A stretch of 64,000 nucleotides of DNA, taken from assembly GCF_000770675.1 (NCBI RefSeq), contig NZ_AVBG01000008.1, forward strand, positions 124,001 through 188,000, read 5' to 3'. Shown here piece by piece: positions 1-8,329 of the stretch. Source of the DNA: Pontibacillus chungwhensis BH030062. Its GTDB lineage: Bacteria > Bacillota > Bacilli > Bacillales > BH030062. Under the pieces are notes generated by a model that did no database searches, had not been told where the DNA came from, and worked only from the letters and a program-made list of their open reading frames with translations. The position numbers and the translations under genes are program-made. Every line of letters begins with the position of its first letter. Positions within the stretch are counted from its first letter, which is position 1.

Positions 1-468
1 TTAGTTATTCTCTAGCTTAGCCGAAGCAAAACCGAGCGCACAACCGAACAGGGCTCCGCCTAATACTTCCACAGGTTGATGTCCAAGAAGCTCCTTTAAC
101 TCTTTCTCTCGCTCTACAAATTCAAAGCTCGGGAAGTCACCAGCTAAAGAAGCAAAGCTGTCCTCTAACTCATTTACTAGGCGAGCGATCTCACCAGTAT
201 GTCGCCTTATTCCTTGAGCATCATACATAACAATCGCTCCGAAAACCGTGGCTAGCGCCGTTTCTGTATGACGGGCCCCCTTATGAGAAGCTAAGTACGT
301 AGCTAAGGCACAAACCCCAGCCGAGTGTGAACTTGGCATTCCACCTGTCGTTGCTACCTGCTTCCAGTCCCAGTTGCCTGAAAGTTTCTTATGGGTTAAG
401 ATTTTTAGCCCTTGAGCGATCCCTATTGATGATAAAGCTGTCAATATTCCTCGATTCATCTTCTTCAT
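1..468 (-). CDS. Divergent PAP2 / YuiD-like (DUF212) membrane protein
   Basis: A 155-residue protein of the DUF212 family, distantly related to acid phosphatases and vanadium haloperoxidases. The family pattern GGMPSSHSAGVCAL lies near residues 37-50, and a second conserved stretch, VMYDAQGIRRHTGEIA, follows in the middle. The C-terminus (GGALFGCALGFA) looks membrane-embedded. I chose the ATG at 468 because GGAGG stands 8 nt before it; a longer frame upstream has no ribosome site. The complete stop codon lies at the window edge. The substrate is unknown for this family, so phosphatase activity is an inference from fold only. Confidence 0.85.
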   Translation of the reverse strand: MKKMNRGILTALSSIGIAQGLKILTHKKLSGNWDWKQVATTGGMPSSHSAGVCALATYLASHKGARHTETALATVFGAIVMYDAQGIRRHTGEIARLVNELEDSFASLAGDFPSFEFVEREKELKELLGHQPVEVLGGALFGCALGFASAKLENN

Positions 469-606
469 ATCTTCACCCTCCGTAACATCATCTTCATTCC
501 AGTCCTTTATTTCTAATAATCCCATACCCCAAAATGAAAGAAGTTAAGCAGGAGATGATGTCACAATGTTTATTCATAGTGACAGATACGATCTTGGTGT
601 ATAGCC

Positions 607-891
607 TTAAACTATCCACCTTCCAAAACTTGCACCAAGCCCTGTCTGCCAAAAGTAAAGAACCACTACCATTACACATAACCAAGAGACCCTCCAAACC
701 TTTCTATCACGCATAAACTGCAGGAGATAGAATGCCCCCCAAAGAGCAAAAGAAAGGACAATCGTTAGGATAGCTGAAAGATTGATCCCTCCTTCACTAA
801 TACCAAAAGCGAATAAAACTAGTAAATTCATAAACAACAACAGTAGTAAGATTATAATATTGTAAATATGAAATGCCCTTTTACTCATCAT
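607..891 (-). CDS. Small hydrophobic membrane protein, function unknown
   Basis: A 94-residue protein with three or four hydrophobic segments (about residues 10-28, 36-56 and 66-84) and basic connecting loops (FMRDRKVWR). AAGGGGGA precedes the paired ATGs at 891/888. It follows the yhdK-like gene by 29 nt on the same strand, so it may be the last gene of the sigM transcription unit. I do not recognise the family. Confidence 0.6.
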   Translation of the reverse strand: MMSKRAFHIYNIIILLLLLFMNLLVLFAFGISEGGINLSAILTIVLSFALWGAFYLLQFMRDRKVWRVSWLCVMVVVLYFWQTGLGASFGRWIV

Positions 892-920
892 ACATCCCCC
901 TTTAAAAACGAACACCTCTT

Positions 921-1226
921 TTAAGGCACTGGATACACTGAAAGGCTTGCAACGAAGTATAGAAACAAAATTACATAACAGGCTCCATTCAACAAAATAC
1001 CAAAGACCGAATAGGAGAACTTCTTCCGGAAACGCGCTAACCCTATTAGCCCGCACAGAAGACCTATACCAGGGAGCGGCATAAAAAGTCCTCCCGGTAA
1101 AATCATTCTCTCCGTTAATACCAAGGCGTTTAGAAATACTAAGAAAATGAGCGCAAGGATAATAGAAGCCATACCAAAACGCGTTTCTGACTGCCTTGTA
1201 TTGCCTCCCTTTACTTGTAATTCCAC
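921..1226 (-). CDS. yhdK: YhdK-like small membrane protein, SigM regulation partner
   Basis: A 101-residue protein with three predicted membrane segments (about residues 19-40, 47-65 and 74-95). It starts with GTG at 1226 behind GGGGAGGTG, and its start overlaps the end of the yhdL-like gene by 16 nt, implying translational coupling. In Bacillus subtilis the order sigM-yhdL-yhdK is the same, and YhdK works with YhdL to hold SigM inactive at the membrane. The assignment rests on position, size and topology more than on sequence motifs. Confidence 0.65.
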   Translation of the reverse strand: MELQVKGGNTRQSETRFGMASIILALIFLVFLNALVLTERMILPGGLFMPLPGIGLLCGLIGLARFRKKFSYSVFGILLNGACYVILFLYFVASLSVYPVP

Positions 1227-2293
1227 AGGCGCACCTCCCCAACTTTCATATTGCGAATCTCTCGCCTTTCCTTTAATGAAAGCAACTCCTCAACGGGACC
1301 TGTAATGACAGCTCCATACACTTCGACTCCGTTCTCATCCAAATAATCATTTCGCTCCTTCAAATCAAGCCACTTTGTTCGAGCAATATCAGTCGCCTGT
1401 TGTTCATAATCCTCTAATTCTTTCATTACACGCAGAAACTGCTCCTCATTTGAATTGCCACGATCGTCAATCCCTTCTCTTGGAGACCAGTCCCGTGCAT
1501 TCGATTCTGAAGGGTATCCGATCGGTGTCATATAACCACCCTCTACACTTTTCCCATTCTGCTCAAGCCCCGTATTAACTGCAAACCACTGCCAATCTGT
1601 CCGCATCTGTCCAAGCAGTTCTTTTATATCACTTTCTCGATACAACTGATCAAACGATATATATACTTCAGCAACCGTTCCATCAGGCAACTGCTCAAGC
1701 TGATCCCAACCTGATGAAGGTGCGTACTCATCAGGGTGATAGAGCTTCTTCTCCTCAGGACGCGGAATATCTAGAGGCGGGTTTTCTATGACATAGTTAC
1801 GATTGGGATAATCGGGATAGTCTACACGATTCAAGTCGTAAAGAACGTCCCATTCTCCAATCCTCACTTTCTCACCCCCAACTTGCTTGTAAAGATCCAT
1901 TGTGAAGGACATGTTAAAGAAATGATCGTTTACGTCTAACTGACCCTCCCCTACAGTTACATTCGGTTCCGTCAGATAGACTGTTTTCGTTGTGAGATCA
2001 ACGAGATCGCTTGCTTTACCGACGTAATAGATTTTACTGCTTAGCCCAAGAAGGGGAATGATGAGCAACAAAATAGTCAGCACGGTAGCGATGATCGAGA
2101 AGCGCTGGTGAAACCACCCCTTTCGGATGACCTCCTGACTATTAATTTCTGTATGATCCTCCTCTTCTTGCTCATCAAGGAACGATTGATACACATCGAA
2201 CTTATCAAGCTCTCTTTCCATTTCTGCTTCTTCGTCAGCTGACAATTGTCCCTCGTGATAACGCTTGAGTCGCTCCTTAAATTCATCTGTCAT
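1211..2293 (-). CDS. yhdL: Membrane anti-sigma factor YhdL for SigM
   Basis: A 360-residue protein with an N-terminal cytoplasmic segment (MTDEFKERLKRYHEGQLSAD), one membrane helix at about residues 65-85, and a large outer domain. Stretches resembling B. subtilis YhdL as I remember it include LPDGTVAEVYISFDQ, NGVEVYGAVITGP and the C-terminal VGEVRLWN. It should bind and sequester SigM until cell-wall stress. The ATG at 2293 follows GGGAG by a short spacer and overlaps the end of sigM by 11 nt. An in-frame extension to 2413 lies entirely within sigM and is rejected. Confidence 0.85.
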   Translation of the reverse strand: MTDEFKERLKRYHEGQLSADEEAEMERELDKFDVYQSFLDEQEEEDHTEINSQEVIRKGWFHQRFSIIATVLTILLLIIPLLGLSSKIYYVGKASDLVDLTTKTVYLTEPNVTVGEGQLDVNDHFFNMSFTMDLYKQVGGEKVRIGEWDVLYDLNRVDYPDYPNRNYVIENPPLDIPRPEEKKLYHPDEYAPSSGWDQLEQLPDGTVAEVYISFDQLYRESDIKELLGQMRTDWQWFAVNTGLEQNGKSVEGGYMTPIGYPSESNARDWSPREGIDDRGNSNEEQFLRVMKELEDYEQQATDIARTKWLDLKERNDYLDENGVEVYGAVITGPVEELLSLKERREIRNMKVGEVRLWNYK

Positions 2294-2783
2294 CGCTCTC
2301 CCGCCTTTCCTTGATTTTCTTCTTAAGCTTTGTACGTCCTCGGAATAGATGACTTTTGCATGTATTTTCTTTAATAGCAAGTACCTTGGAAGCTTCCCGA
2401 ATCGATAATTCATTCACATCCACCAATAGGATAGCTTGCTTCTGAGAAGAAGGTAGTTCATCCAACCATTTATAGAAAGTTCTCTGCATCGACATGTTCA
2501 TCGCTTGATCTTCTGGCGTATAAGAATCTGACAATGTACGAAAATCATCGGGGTCTCTAGGACGCACCCGCTTTGTCTTCCGGTAATCATCGACAAACGT
2601 TCGATAAGCAATGGTAAACAACCACGGCTTCATTCGCATCGGTGGTTCAGCTCCAAGCGTATGAAAAGCTTTAATAAACGTTTCTTGAGTCACATCTTCT
2701 GCCAGGTAAGGGTCGCCACAAAGCGATAAGATATAACGATAGACGTCTTTCACATAACGTTCGTAATAGTCCTCAATCTCCAT
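2283..2783 (-). CDS. sigM: ECF RNA polymerase sigma factor SigM
   Basis: A 166-residue ECF sigma factor. Region 2 (about residues 5-70) contains LAEDVTQETFIKAF and PWLFTIAYRTFVDDYRKTKR. Region 4 (about residues 105-155) contains LPSSQKQAILLVDVNELSIREASKVL and the helix-turn-helix that follows. The gene heads the sigM-yhdL-yhdK unit, so cell-envelope stress is the expected trigger. The start is the ATG at 2783 behind GGAGGGAAGTC. An ECF-type promoter lies 25-50 nt upstream, which fits autoregulation. Confidence 0.88.
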   Translation of the reverse strand: MEIEDYYERYVKDVYRYILSLCGDPYLAEDVTQETFIKAFHTLGAEPPMRMKPWLFTIAYRTFVDDYRKTKRVRPRDPDDFRTLSDSYTPEDQAMNMSMQRTFYKWLDELPSSQKQAILLVDVNELSIREASKVLAIKENTCKSHLFRGRTKLKKKIKERRESDDR

Positions 2784-2807
2784 GACTTCCCTCCCTTCTG
2801 ATACAAC

Positions 2808-2834
2808 CACGTTTACATAACAGGAAAAGTTTCA
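2808..2834 (-). promoter_or_regulatory. Probable autoregulatory SigM-type promoter
   Basis: On the minus strand TGAAAC (2829-2834) is followed after 17 nt by CGTG (2808-2811). The known SigM/SigX/SigW pattern is TGAAAC, 16-17 nt, CGTC/CGTA. The site is 25 nt upstream of the sigM start codon. The last base of the -10 element deviates from the consensus. Confidence 0.6.
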
Positions 2835-2948
2835 CATATCACAAAAAAGTTTACAATTCTTTTCTCTAAATCATGGACTAAGGAAAGAGGAATGGTATAA
2901 ATGTTTCTACCAGAAACATACTAAACGTGATGAAAAGGAGGGGTTCAC

Positions 2949-3131
2949 ATGGCAAAGAAGACGAAGAAAAACGACGCAGAGCAAAAGCATAAAAAAGGGT
3001 TCGATCCAAAGAAAATGGACGTGGAATTCGGACAAGAAGTAGCAGGAGAATTCGGAAGCGCCGCAGCGAACAAAGCACATAAAGAATCAGCTAAACGCGC
3101 TCGCAAATCCAAGAATCCTGAACAAAACTAA
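2949..3131 (+). CDS. Small charged protein, possibly spore-associated
   Basis: A 60-residue, lysine-rich protein starting with ATG behind a perfect AAGGAGGGG site. The central stretch EFGQEVAGEFGSAAANKAHK faintly recalls the (F)GTEFASET repeat of gamma-type small acid-soluble spore proteins, but I see only one copy and would not assign it. A strong terminator follows directly after the stop. It stands alone between divergent sigM and convergent helicase genes. Confidence 0.6.
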   Translation: MAKKTKKNDAEQKHKKGFDPKKMDVEFGQEVAGEFGSAAANKAHKESAKRARKSKNPEQN

Positions 3132-3136
3132 AAAAA

Positions 3137-3167
3137 AGGACTTCCTAATTACAGGAAGTCCTACTCT
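3137..3167. terminator. Bidirectional terminator between convergent genes
   Basis: GGACTTCCT (3138-3146) pairs with AGGAAGTCC (3153-3161) around a 6-nt loop. A run of A precedes it and T-rich sequence follows, so it can serve both the small + gene and the - strand helicase, whose stop codon touches the stem. Confidence 0.8.
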
Positions 3168-5353
3168 TTCTTACGCAAGATCCCATTATCAATACAGATC
3201 TCCGCATTAAATTCTTTATATCCTACTTCTTTAAATTGAATCGTAATGGCATCGCCGCCGTACTCTTTAATAACACCAACGCCGAATTTTTGATGCTCCA
3301 CTTCTCGTCCAACCTCAATCTCATCCCATCCAAGCAAACTCTCATCAGATAAATCGGGAGCTGGACGTTTACGTCGTGTTACAGCTCTCTTCTCATCAGG
3401 AAACTTGGCAATTCTGCGCACGTTGGTCACAAACTGCGACTCAGATACACGCTCGTCCCCTTTATACCCATAAGTCAACAGCTCCAAGTGAGTACGTGCA
3501 CGCGTCATACCAACGTAGAAGAGGCGAACCGCTTCTTCCATCGGGCCATATTCTTTCTTCCGATAGCTATCCATGTCATCCTTCGAAGGCACAACCCCAT
3601 TAATCAGGTCAATCATATACACCTTGTCATACTCAAGTCCTTTGGCGCTGTGGAACGTGGTCAGGGTAAGCGAACACGAATGCTTATTATATTTAGACGT
3701 TTGCACCAATTGTTCAAGCTCCTTCAGACGGTCTGCAAAACCTTTTAAAGAACCGAGTCCTTCAGCAATCTCTTCAAGCGTATTTAAAATCGTGAACAAA
3801 TGCTCGCCGTTAAAGCCGAATTTCTCTACCATCTTCTGAATGGCTTTATCATACCCAAGTCGGTCTCTGATGGCACGGATTGCTCTCGCTGGTTCCATCT
3901 TGTTCATCTCAGCGAATAGCTTCTTCGCCTGCGTCACGTTTTTCTTCTGATAAGAAGGGAGCTCAGTTTCAAGAAGGAGATCAAAGACTGATTCTTGCCC
4001 GCTGCGGCTTCTGAGAAACGCAATCTGCCTCTTTGTGATATACGCATTAAACTTCGTATGAATTCTCTCTAGAATATCAACGCGGCGATCATTATAAGTG
4101 AGTCTCATAAAGTTCAAAATATCCTCAACAATCCAATGTTTAAAGAACTTCGCATCAATATCTTTCATATAGAAGTCAATCCCTGCTTTACTAAGCTTAT
4201 CCGCAAGGGGTACTGCAGAGGCATTATTCCGATACAATACAGCAACCTCTTCTTCTGGTCCACTTTGTTTCACTTGCTCTGTCACGTACTTTAACTGATC
4301 CTCGTAGCTGCGCATCGCTTTAATCGCAATCGGGTTCGCTGAAGGGTTCTCCGTGAACATTTCTTTATGAAATCTGTTCTGATTCCGCTTAATAAACTGA
4401 TTGGAGACTTCAACAATCTCAACTGAGGACCGGTAGTTCTGCGACATTGTGAGTACAGTCGCATACGGGTACGTCTTCTCAAACTGAAGAAGCTTCGTCA
4501 CATCAGACCCGCGCCACATAAAGATTGACTGGTCATCATCGGCCACGACACATAAGTTATTTTGAGGCTTAGCTAGTAACTCAACAATCTCATGCTGAAC
4601 AACTGAATTATCCTGGCTCTCATCTGTTAGAATATATTCAAACTGTTGCTGATACCTGCTCAGGATCTGCGGATCATCCAACAAGCTTTGATGGCAATAA
4701 GTCAGCATATCATCAAAGTCGAGCAACAAGGAGCTCGTATATTCTTTCTTAAACCGCTCGTAAGACTCATAGATGGAAGCTGCATTCTTCACATTTGCTT
4801 TCACTTTATAAAGCTCTTTCCCACTAAGCATACGGTTTTTTACATAACTAATATACGTCATCAGCTCGTCCATCTCATCATCAGAGATTTGGGTTCCGTT
4901 CTCATCTTCAAAGAGTTTCTTTAAGATAAACTTCTTGTGAAGAGGCACATGCTCCCCCTGGAATCCTTTCTTCCACTCGTCCTCATTAATCTGTCCCTCG
5001 ATGAGCTGAAAGTCTTGCCCCTCTTTCCTTAAAGCCTCCCGGACCACCTTGAAAGCAAAGCTGTGGATGGTTGAGAAATGAACTTTATCACTAGTCAGAT
5101 CAGAGAAGAATTCGTCAAAGCGTTCTGACATATCCTGAGCCGACTGCTTACTGAACGTAATTGCCATAATACGATCGGGTCTAACCTTCTTCTCTAACAA
5201 CAAGTACCCGATCTTCATATTAAGAGTTGTGGTCTTCCCCGAACCCGGTGAAGCTAATAACAGAAGCGGCCCATCCGTATGCAACACAGCCTGCTGCTGC
5301 ACCTCATTCAACCGAACGCCTGTTGCCTCTTCCATTCTTGTAAAGAAATCCAT
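3161..5353 (-). CDS. UvrD/PcrA-superfamily ATP-dependent DNA helicase (YjcD-like)
   Basis: A 730-residue SF1A helicase. Walker A is ASPGSGKTT at about residues 34-42, motif II is DESQ at about 244-247 (UvrD itself has DEYQ), and motif III is DDQSIFMWRG at about 273-282. Motifs V-VI appear as TTFHSAKGLEYDKVYMIDL and EEAVRLFYVGMTRA. The C-terminus carries a Tudor-like VGREVEHQKFGVG segment as in PcrA relatives. It is likely to unwind DNA during repair. The length suits the B. subtilis YjcD group. The start at 5353 follows GGGAGAGG; the frame extends upstream without a ribosome site. Confidence 0.88.
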   Translation of the reverse strand: MDFFTRMEEATGVRLNEVQQQAVLHTDGPLLLLASPGSGKTTTLNMKIGYLLLEKKVRPDRIMAITFSKQSAQDMSERFDEFFSDLTSDKVHFSTIHSFAFKVVREALRKEGQDFQLIEGQINEDEWKKGFQGEHVPLHKKFILKKLFEDENGTQISDDEMDELMTYISYVKNRMLSGKELYKVKANVKNAASIYESYERFKKEYTSSLLLDFDDMLTYCHQSLLDDPQILSRYQQQFEYILTDESQDNSVVQHEIVELLAKPQNNLCVVADDDQSIFMWRGSDVTKLLQFEKTYPYATVLTMSQNYRSSVEIVEVSNQFIKRNQNRFHKEMFTENPSANPIAIKAMRSYEDQLKYVTEQVKQSGPEEEVAVLYRNNASAVPLADKLSKAGIDFYMKDIDAKFFKHWIVEDILNFMRLTYNDRRVDILERIHTKFNAYITKRQIAFLRSRSGQESVFDLLLETELPSYQKKNVTQAKKLFAEMNKMEPARAIRAIRDRLGYDKAIQKMVEKFGFNGEHLFTILNTLEEIAEGLGSLKGFADRLKELEQLVQTSKYNKHSCSLTLTTFHSAKGLEYDKVYMIDLINGVVPSKDDMDSYRKKEYGPMEEAVRLFYVGMTRARTHLELLTYGYKGDERVSESQFVTNVRRIAKFPDEKRAVTRRKRPAPDLSDESLLGWDEIEVGREVEHQKFGVGVIKEYGGDAITIQFKEVGYKEFNAEICIDNGILRKKE

Positions 5354-5575
5354 TAAAGCCTCTCCCTTTCCTTTCATGTAAAAACAAACGAAAAGAAAAA
5401 TAGATGGAAGAAGGCACAGCATCCCTCTTCCATCTATTCCTCTTACACGACATGTCTCGGCCTATGTCCTACTCGTATTATATCTTCTATCTCTATGAGA
5501 TTCTACCTCTTTTAAGGTGGAAAGCTATGTTAAAATAAACTAATATAAGCAGAACCACGTAGGAGTGAACGACCG

Positions 5576-6793
5576 ATGGATAAGAAGGATATCGCCGGAA
5601 TTCGCCGGCAGTTAAAAGTCGATAATGATCTACTTAAGATCCAGAACATCTTTAACGTCTATATCATGAAAGAAACAACAGAAATTTATCACCACCAAAG
5701 TCAACCATTTGAACTACTAGAGCGAGAACAGCAAGAACTGTTTATGAACAATTTTAAGAAGTTGCTAACAGGAAAGCTCGATGAGAAGTTGTTTGAACTA
5801 AAATTTCAACGAGAGGCCGAGAATCATACGCAGCTTATTTTACATAAAGGCCTGTTAACCAATAATGTCCAGGACTGGATGCAAGAAATGCTCTATATGA
5901 CGGAGAAGATGATCGCAGAACGCCCTTATGAACACGATGTAGTTATTACATTCGTCCGCGCAGAATATCTGAAACCAACGCGTAGAGGAAGTTCAGAATC
6001 TGAAGAAAGCGACCGGGATACTGTATACTCCCATCCCTTCATCCTTTGCAGCGTGAACAAAACACAAGATCCGAAGAAGGAATATCAATTCGATTATGTA
6101 CAGAAAGAGTTTAAGTACAACATTGAAGTTGACCCTGTTGTTGATTTGAATACGCCAATGGGCGGCTTCCTCTTCCCTACGTTCACAAATCACTCAGCGG
6201 ATGTGAACCATATTCTTTATGCTTCTGGGAAAGCGCATGAGCCAGACCTTCATTTTGTAGAAGAAGTGCTAAACGGTGAAGAGCCAATGACGGCTATGGA
6301 GGATAAAGCGGTGTTTGAAGAAGTGATTCGCGATGTCGTGGGTGACCAAATGAACCCTTCTACGCTCGGTAACGTTTATCGTGAAGTCAATCAAGTTGTC
6401 GAGGACCATGAAGAAGGCGAAGAACCACCGAAGCTTGATTACAGAGACGTCGAACGCGTTCTGACGATGAGCGGTGTAGAGCAGGAAAAGATTGATACCG
6501 AGAAAATTAAAGAATCCTTTAAAAGGTACACAGAAAACGATAATTACGAACTAAAAGCAAGTAGTATCGTACCGAAATATAAGTCAAAATCCATTAAAAT
6601 CAACACGAAGCTCGCCAACATTTCCATTAGCCCGCAAGACTTAGAACACGTCAAACAAGTCAATTTCGACGGCAGACGTTATCTTATGATTGAGCTAGAA
6701 GAAGACGCGGAAATCGAAGGCTTTAAGATGTTACCAGAAGCCTTTGGCGGTGCCACAAAAGCAGAAGAGAAAGAAGAAGAGGAAGACCGTTAA
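5576..6793 (+). CDS. DUF4317 family protein
   Basis: A 405-residue, acidic, soluble protein whose opening MDKKDIAGIRRQLKVDNDLLKI matches the start of DUF4317 proteins as I know them. It has no signal peptide or membrane helix, and the tail is a run of Glu/Lys. The function of the family is unknown. AGGAG stands upstream of the ATG at 5576. A perfect hairpin terminator overlaps the stop codon. It is divergent from the helicase, with about 220 nt between the starts. Confidence 0.75.
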   Translation: MDKKDIAGIRRQLKVDNDLLKIQNIFNVYIMKETTEIYHHQSQPFELLEREQQELFMNNFKKLLTGKLDEKLFELKFQREAENHTQLILHKGLLTNNVQDWMQEMLYMTEKMIAERPYEHDVVITFVRAEYLKPTRRGSSESEESDRDTVYSHPFILCSVNKTQDPKKEYQFDYVQKEFKYNIEVDPVVDLNTPMGGFLFPTFTNHSADVNHILYASGKAHEPDLHFVEEVLNGEEPMTAMEDKAVFEEVIRDVVGDQMNPSTLGNVYREVNQVVEDHEEGEEPPKLDYRDVERVLTMSGVEQEKIDTEKIKESFKRYTENDNYELKASSIVPKYKSKSIKINTKLANISISPQDLEHVKQVNFDGRRYLMIELEEDAEIEGFKMLPEAFGGATKAEEKEEEEDR

Positions 6794-6811
6794 CGGTCTC
6801 CCTCTTTTTTT
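6784..6811 (+). terminator. Rho-independent terminator of the DUF4317 gene
   Basis: AGACCGTTAACGGTCT (6784-6799) is a 16-nt perfect palindrome containing the stop codon, followed by CCCTC and nine T. Confidence 0.85.
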
Positions 6812-6813
6812 CC

Positions 6814-6833
6814 TTGATCAAACGTTTGATCAA
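6814..6833. repeat. 20-bp perfect palindrome, copy 1 of 3
   Basis: TTGATCAAACGTTTGATCAA lies between convergent stop codons. The identical 20-mer recurs at 8257-8276 and 49351-49370. Confidence 0.95.
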
Positions 6834-6834
6834 T

Positions 6835-7299
6835 TTATGATTCGTAAGGAATTTCCTCATCCTCACACCATCTCTTGGCAACTTTAAGAAATTGAGCTTC
6901 TTTATATGCGTACCAATCTTCCTCAAGCCCCAAGTCTCCCACCATATCTTTAAAACGGCGGAAAGCTCCTCGGCCGCGGATCGCCCGGAGTAACTTATTC
7001 CCCTTCTCTTCATCCTCTAGCGAATGAGCGAAGGATTCCATCACTCTATACTCGTCCAGGTCACGTGGTGTTGGCAGTTCTACGAAGCGACCATCCTCAT
7101 CCCAAACAAATAGATCGGCCCATTCGCGATTCTTTCGCTCCCAATCCTGTAAATGGTCAATCGGTTTCTCATCTTCTGCATCACGGATCTCATCATGTGT
7201 AATGGTAATGAGCTCACCTGTCTCTTTATCCAGATAGATATTTACATCGCCATCATTCAGTTCAGCGTTCTCTGCAATGGTTTGAAGGTTTACTTTCAT
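6835..7299 (-). CDS. UPF0158 family protein
   Basis: A 154-residue soluble acidic protein. The hallmarks of UPF0158 are visible: DVNIYLDKETGELITI near the N-terminus, RVMESFAHSLED in the middle, then LLRAIRGRGAFRRFKDMV and WYAYKEAQFLKVAKRWCEDEEIPYE at the end. The function of the family is unknown. I start it at the ATG at 7299 behind AAAGGACTG; the 16 extra upstream codons have no ribosome site. Confidence 0.8.
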   Translation of the reverse strand: MKVNLQTIAENAELNDGDVNIYLDKETGELITITHDEIRDAEDEKPIDHLQDWERKNREWADLFVWDEDGRFVELPTPRDLDEYRVMESFAHSLEDEEKGNKLLRAIRGRGAFRRFKDMVGDLGLEEDWYAYKEAQFLKVAKRWCEDEEIPYES

Positions 7300-7474
7300 T
7301 ACGTTCAGTCCTTTCCTCCATAAAACATAGTTTATTAATAATTTCAAAACACCCTATTTGGCTCCACTATAACAAATCTTACTTTGCACAAAAACAGCCC
7401 TAGAGCACCTAACATGCCCCCAAGCCACTCCGATGTTATAATAGAGGCACGAAAGAGACATGGAGGTATGTATC

Positions 7475-8188
7475 ATGAGAATTGAAGTATGGTCAGATGT
7501 AGTCTGCCCGTTTTGCTATATTGGGAAACGTCGCTTAGAAGCGGCTCTTAAAGAATTTGAACAAGCAGATCAAGTAGAGATTGATATACAGTTTAAAAGC
7601 TTTGAATTAGACCCAAATGCTCCAGTAAATAGTAATCAAACTACAAATGAAAAACTCGCTGAAAAATATGGCAAGACGTTAGAAGAAGCGAAACAAATGA
7701 CAGCCAATATGACTCAGCAAGCTGCCGAAGAAGGTCTTGATTTTGACTTTGATCGCACGATTCCAACAAATACGTTCGACGCTCATCGCCTGTTCCAACG
7801 TGCTGCTGAACAAGGGATCGGCAACAAAGTATCTGAGCAATTGTTCCATGCTTATTTTGAAGCAGGCAAGCATGTTGGCGACCGCTCCGTCTTGAAAGAG
7901 ATTGCCCTTCAAGCGGGACTTTCAGAAGACGACGTAAAAGCTGCCTTCACTGAAGAGAAATATGCAACAGCAGTCAGAAGCGATGAACAAGAAGCCGGAC
8001 AAATCGGTGTCCAGGGCGTTCCATTCTTCGTCTTTAACCGCAAATTCGCTATATCAGGTGCCCAGCCGAAAGAAGTTTTCTTACAAGGCTTACAGAAAGC
8101 TTACGAAGAAGAGAAGCAAGCTCCTGCTTTCGAATCGATCGGTGATAAAGATACAGAAGTATGTACGGATGAAGGATGCGACATCTAA
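7475..8188 (+). CDS. DsbA-family thiol oxidoreductase (FrnE/YwbO-like)
   Basis: A 237-residue cytoplasmic thioredoxin-fold protein with a helical insertion. The redox motif CPFC is at residues 11-14 (VVCPFCYIGKRRLE). The cis-proline loop is GVQGVPFFVFNRKFAISGAQ. There is no signal peptide, so it works in the cytoplasm, as FrnE relatives do in polyketide isomerisation or oxidative stress. The C-terminus carries extra cysteines (EVCTDEGCDI). The ATG at 7475 follows GGAGGT; an earlier in-frame ATG at 7460 is part of that ribosome site. Confidence 0.85.
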   Translation: MRIEVWSDVVCPFCYIGKRRLEAALKEFEQADQVEIDIQFKSFELDPNAPVNSNQTTNEKLAEKYGKTLEEAKQMTANMTQQAAEEGLDFDFDRTIPTNTFDAHRLFQRAAEQGIGNKVSEQLFHAYFEAGKHVGDRSVLKEIALQAGLSEDDVKAAFTEEKYATAVRSDEQEAGQIGVQGVPFFVFNRKFAISGAQPKEVFLQGLQKAYEEEKQAPAFESIGDKDTEVCTDEGCDI

Positions 8189-8210
8189 TTCAGAATTTAT
8201 ATGTATAGAA

Positions 8211-8245
8211 ATAAGACAGGGGCTGAATCCCCTGTCTTATTTTTT
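8211..8245 (+). terminator. Rho-independent terminator after the DsbA-like gene
   Basis: ATAAGACAGGGG (8211-8222) pairs with CCCCTGTCTTAT (8229-8240) around CTGAAT, followed by a T run. Confidence 0.9.
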
Positions 8246-8256
8246 AGTATATGTTA

Positions 8257-8276
8257 TTGATCAAACGTTTGATCAA
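8257..8276. repeat. 20-bp perfect palindrome, copy 2 of 3
   Basis: An exact copy of TTGATCAAACGTTTGATCAA, again between convergent genes, just beyond the terminator at 8211-8245. Confidence 0.95.
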
Positions 8277-8329
8277 TAGCTCATCACCTTTGCTACCAAA
8301 GAGCTTTAGGCAGTATTGATAAGACACTC

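Noticed and set aside
6814-6833. Palindrome read as a simple terminator
   Set aside because: True terminators with T runs already stand directly upstream at 6784 and 8211, and the third copy lies between divergent genes.
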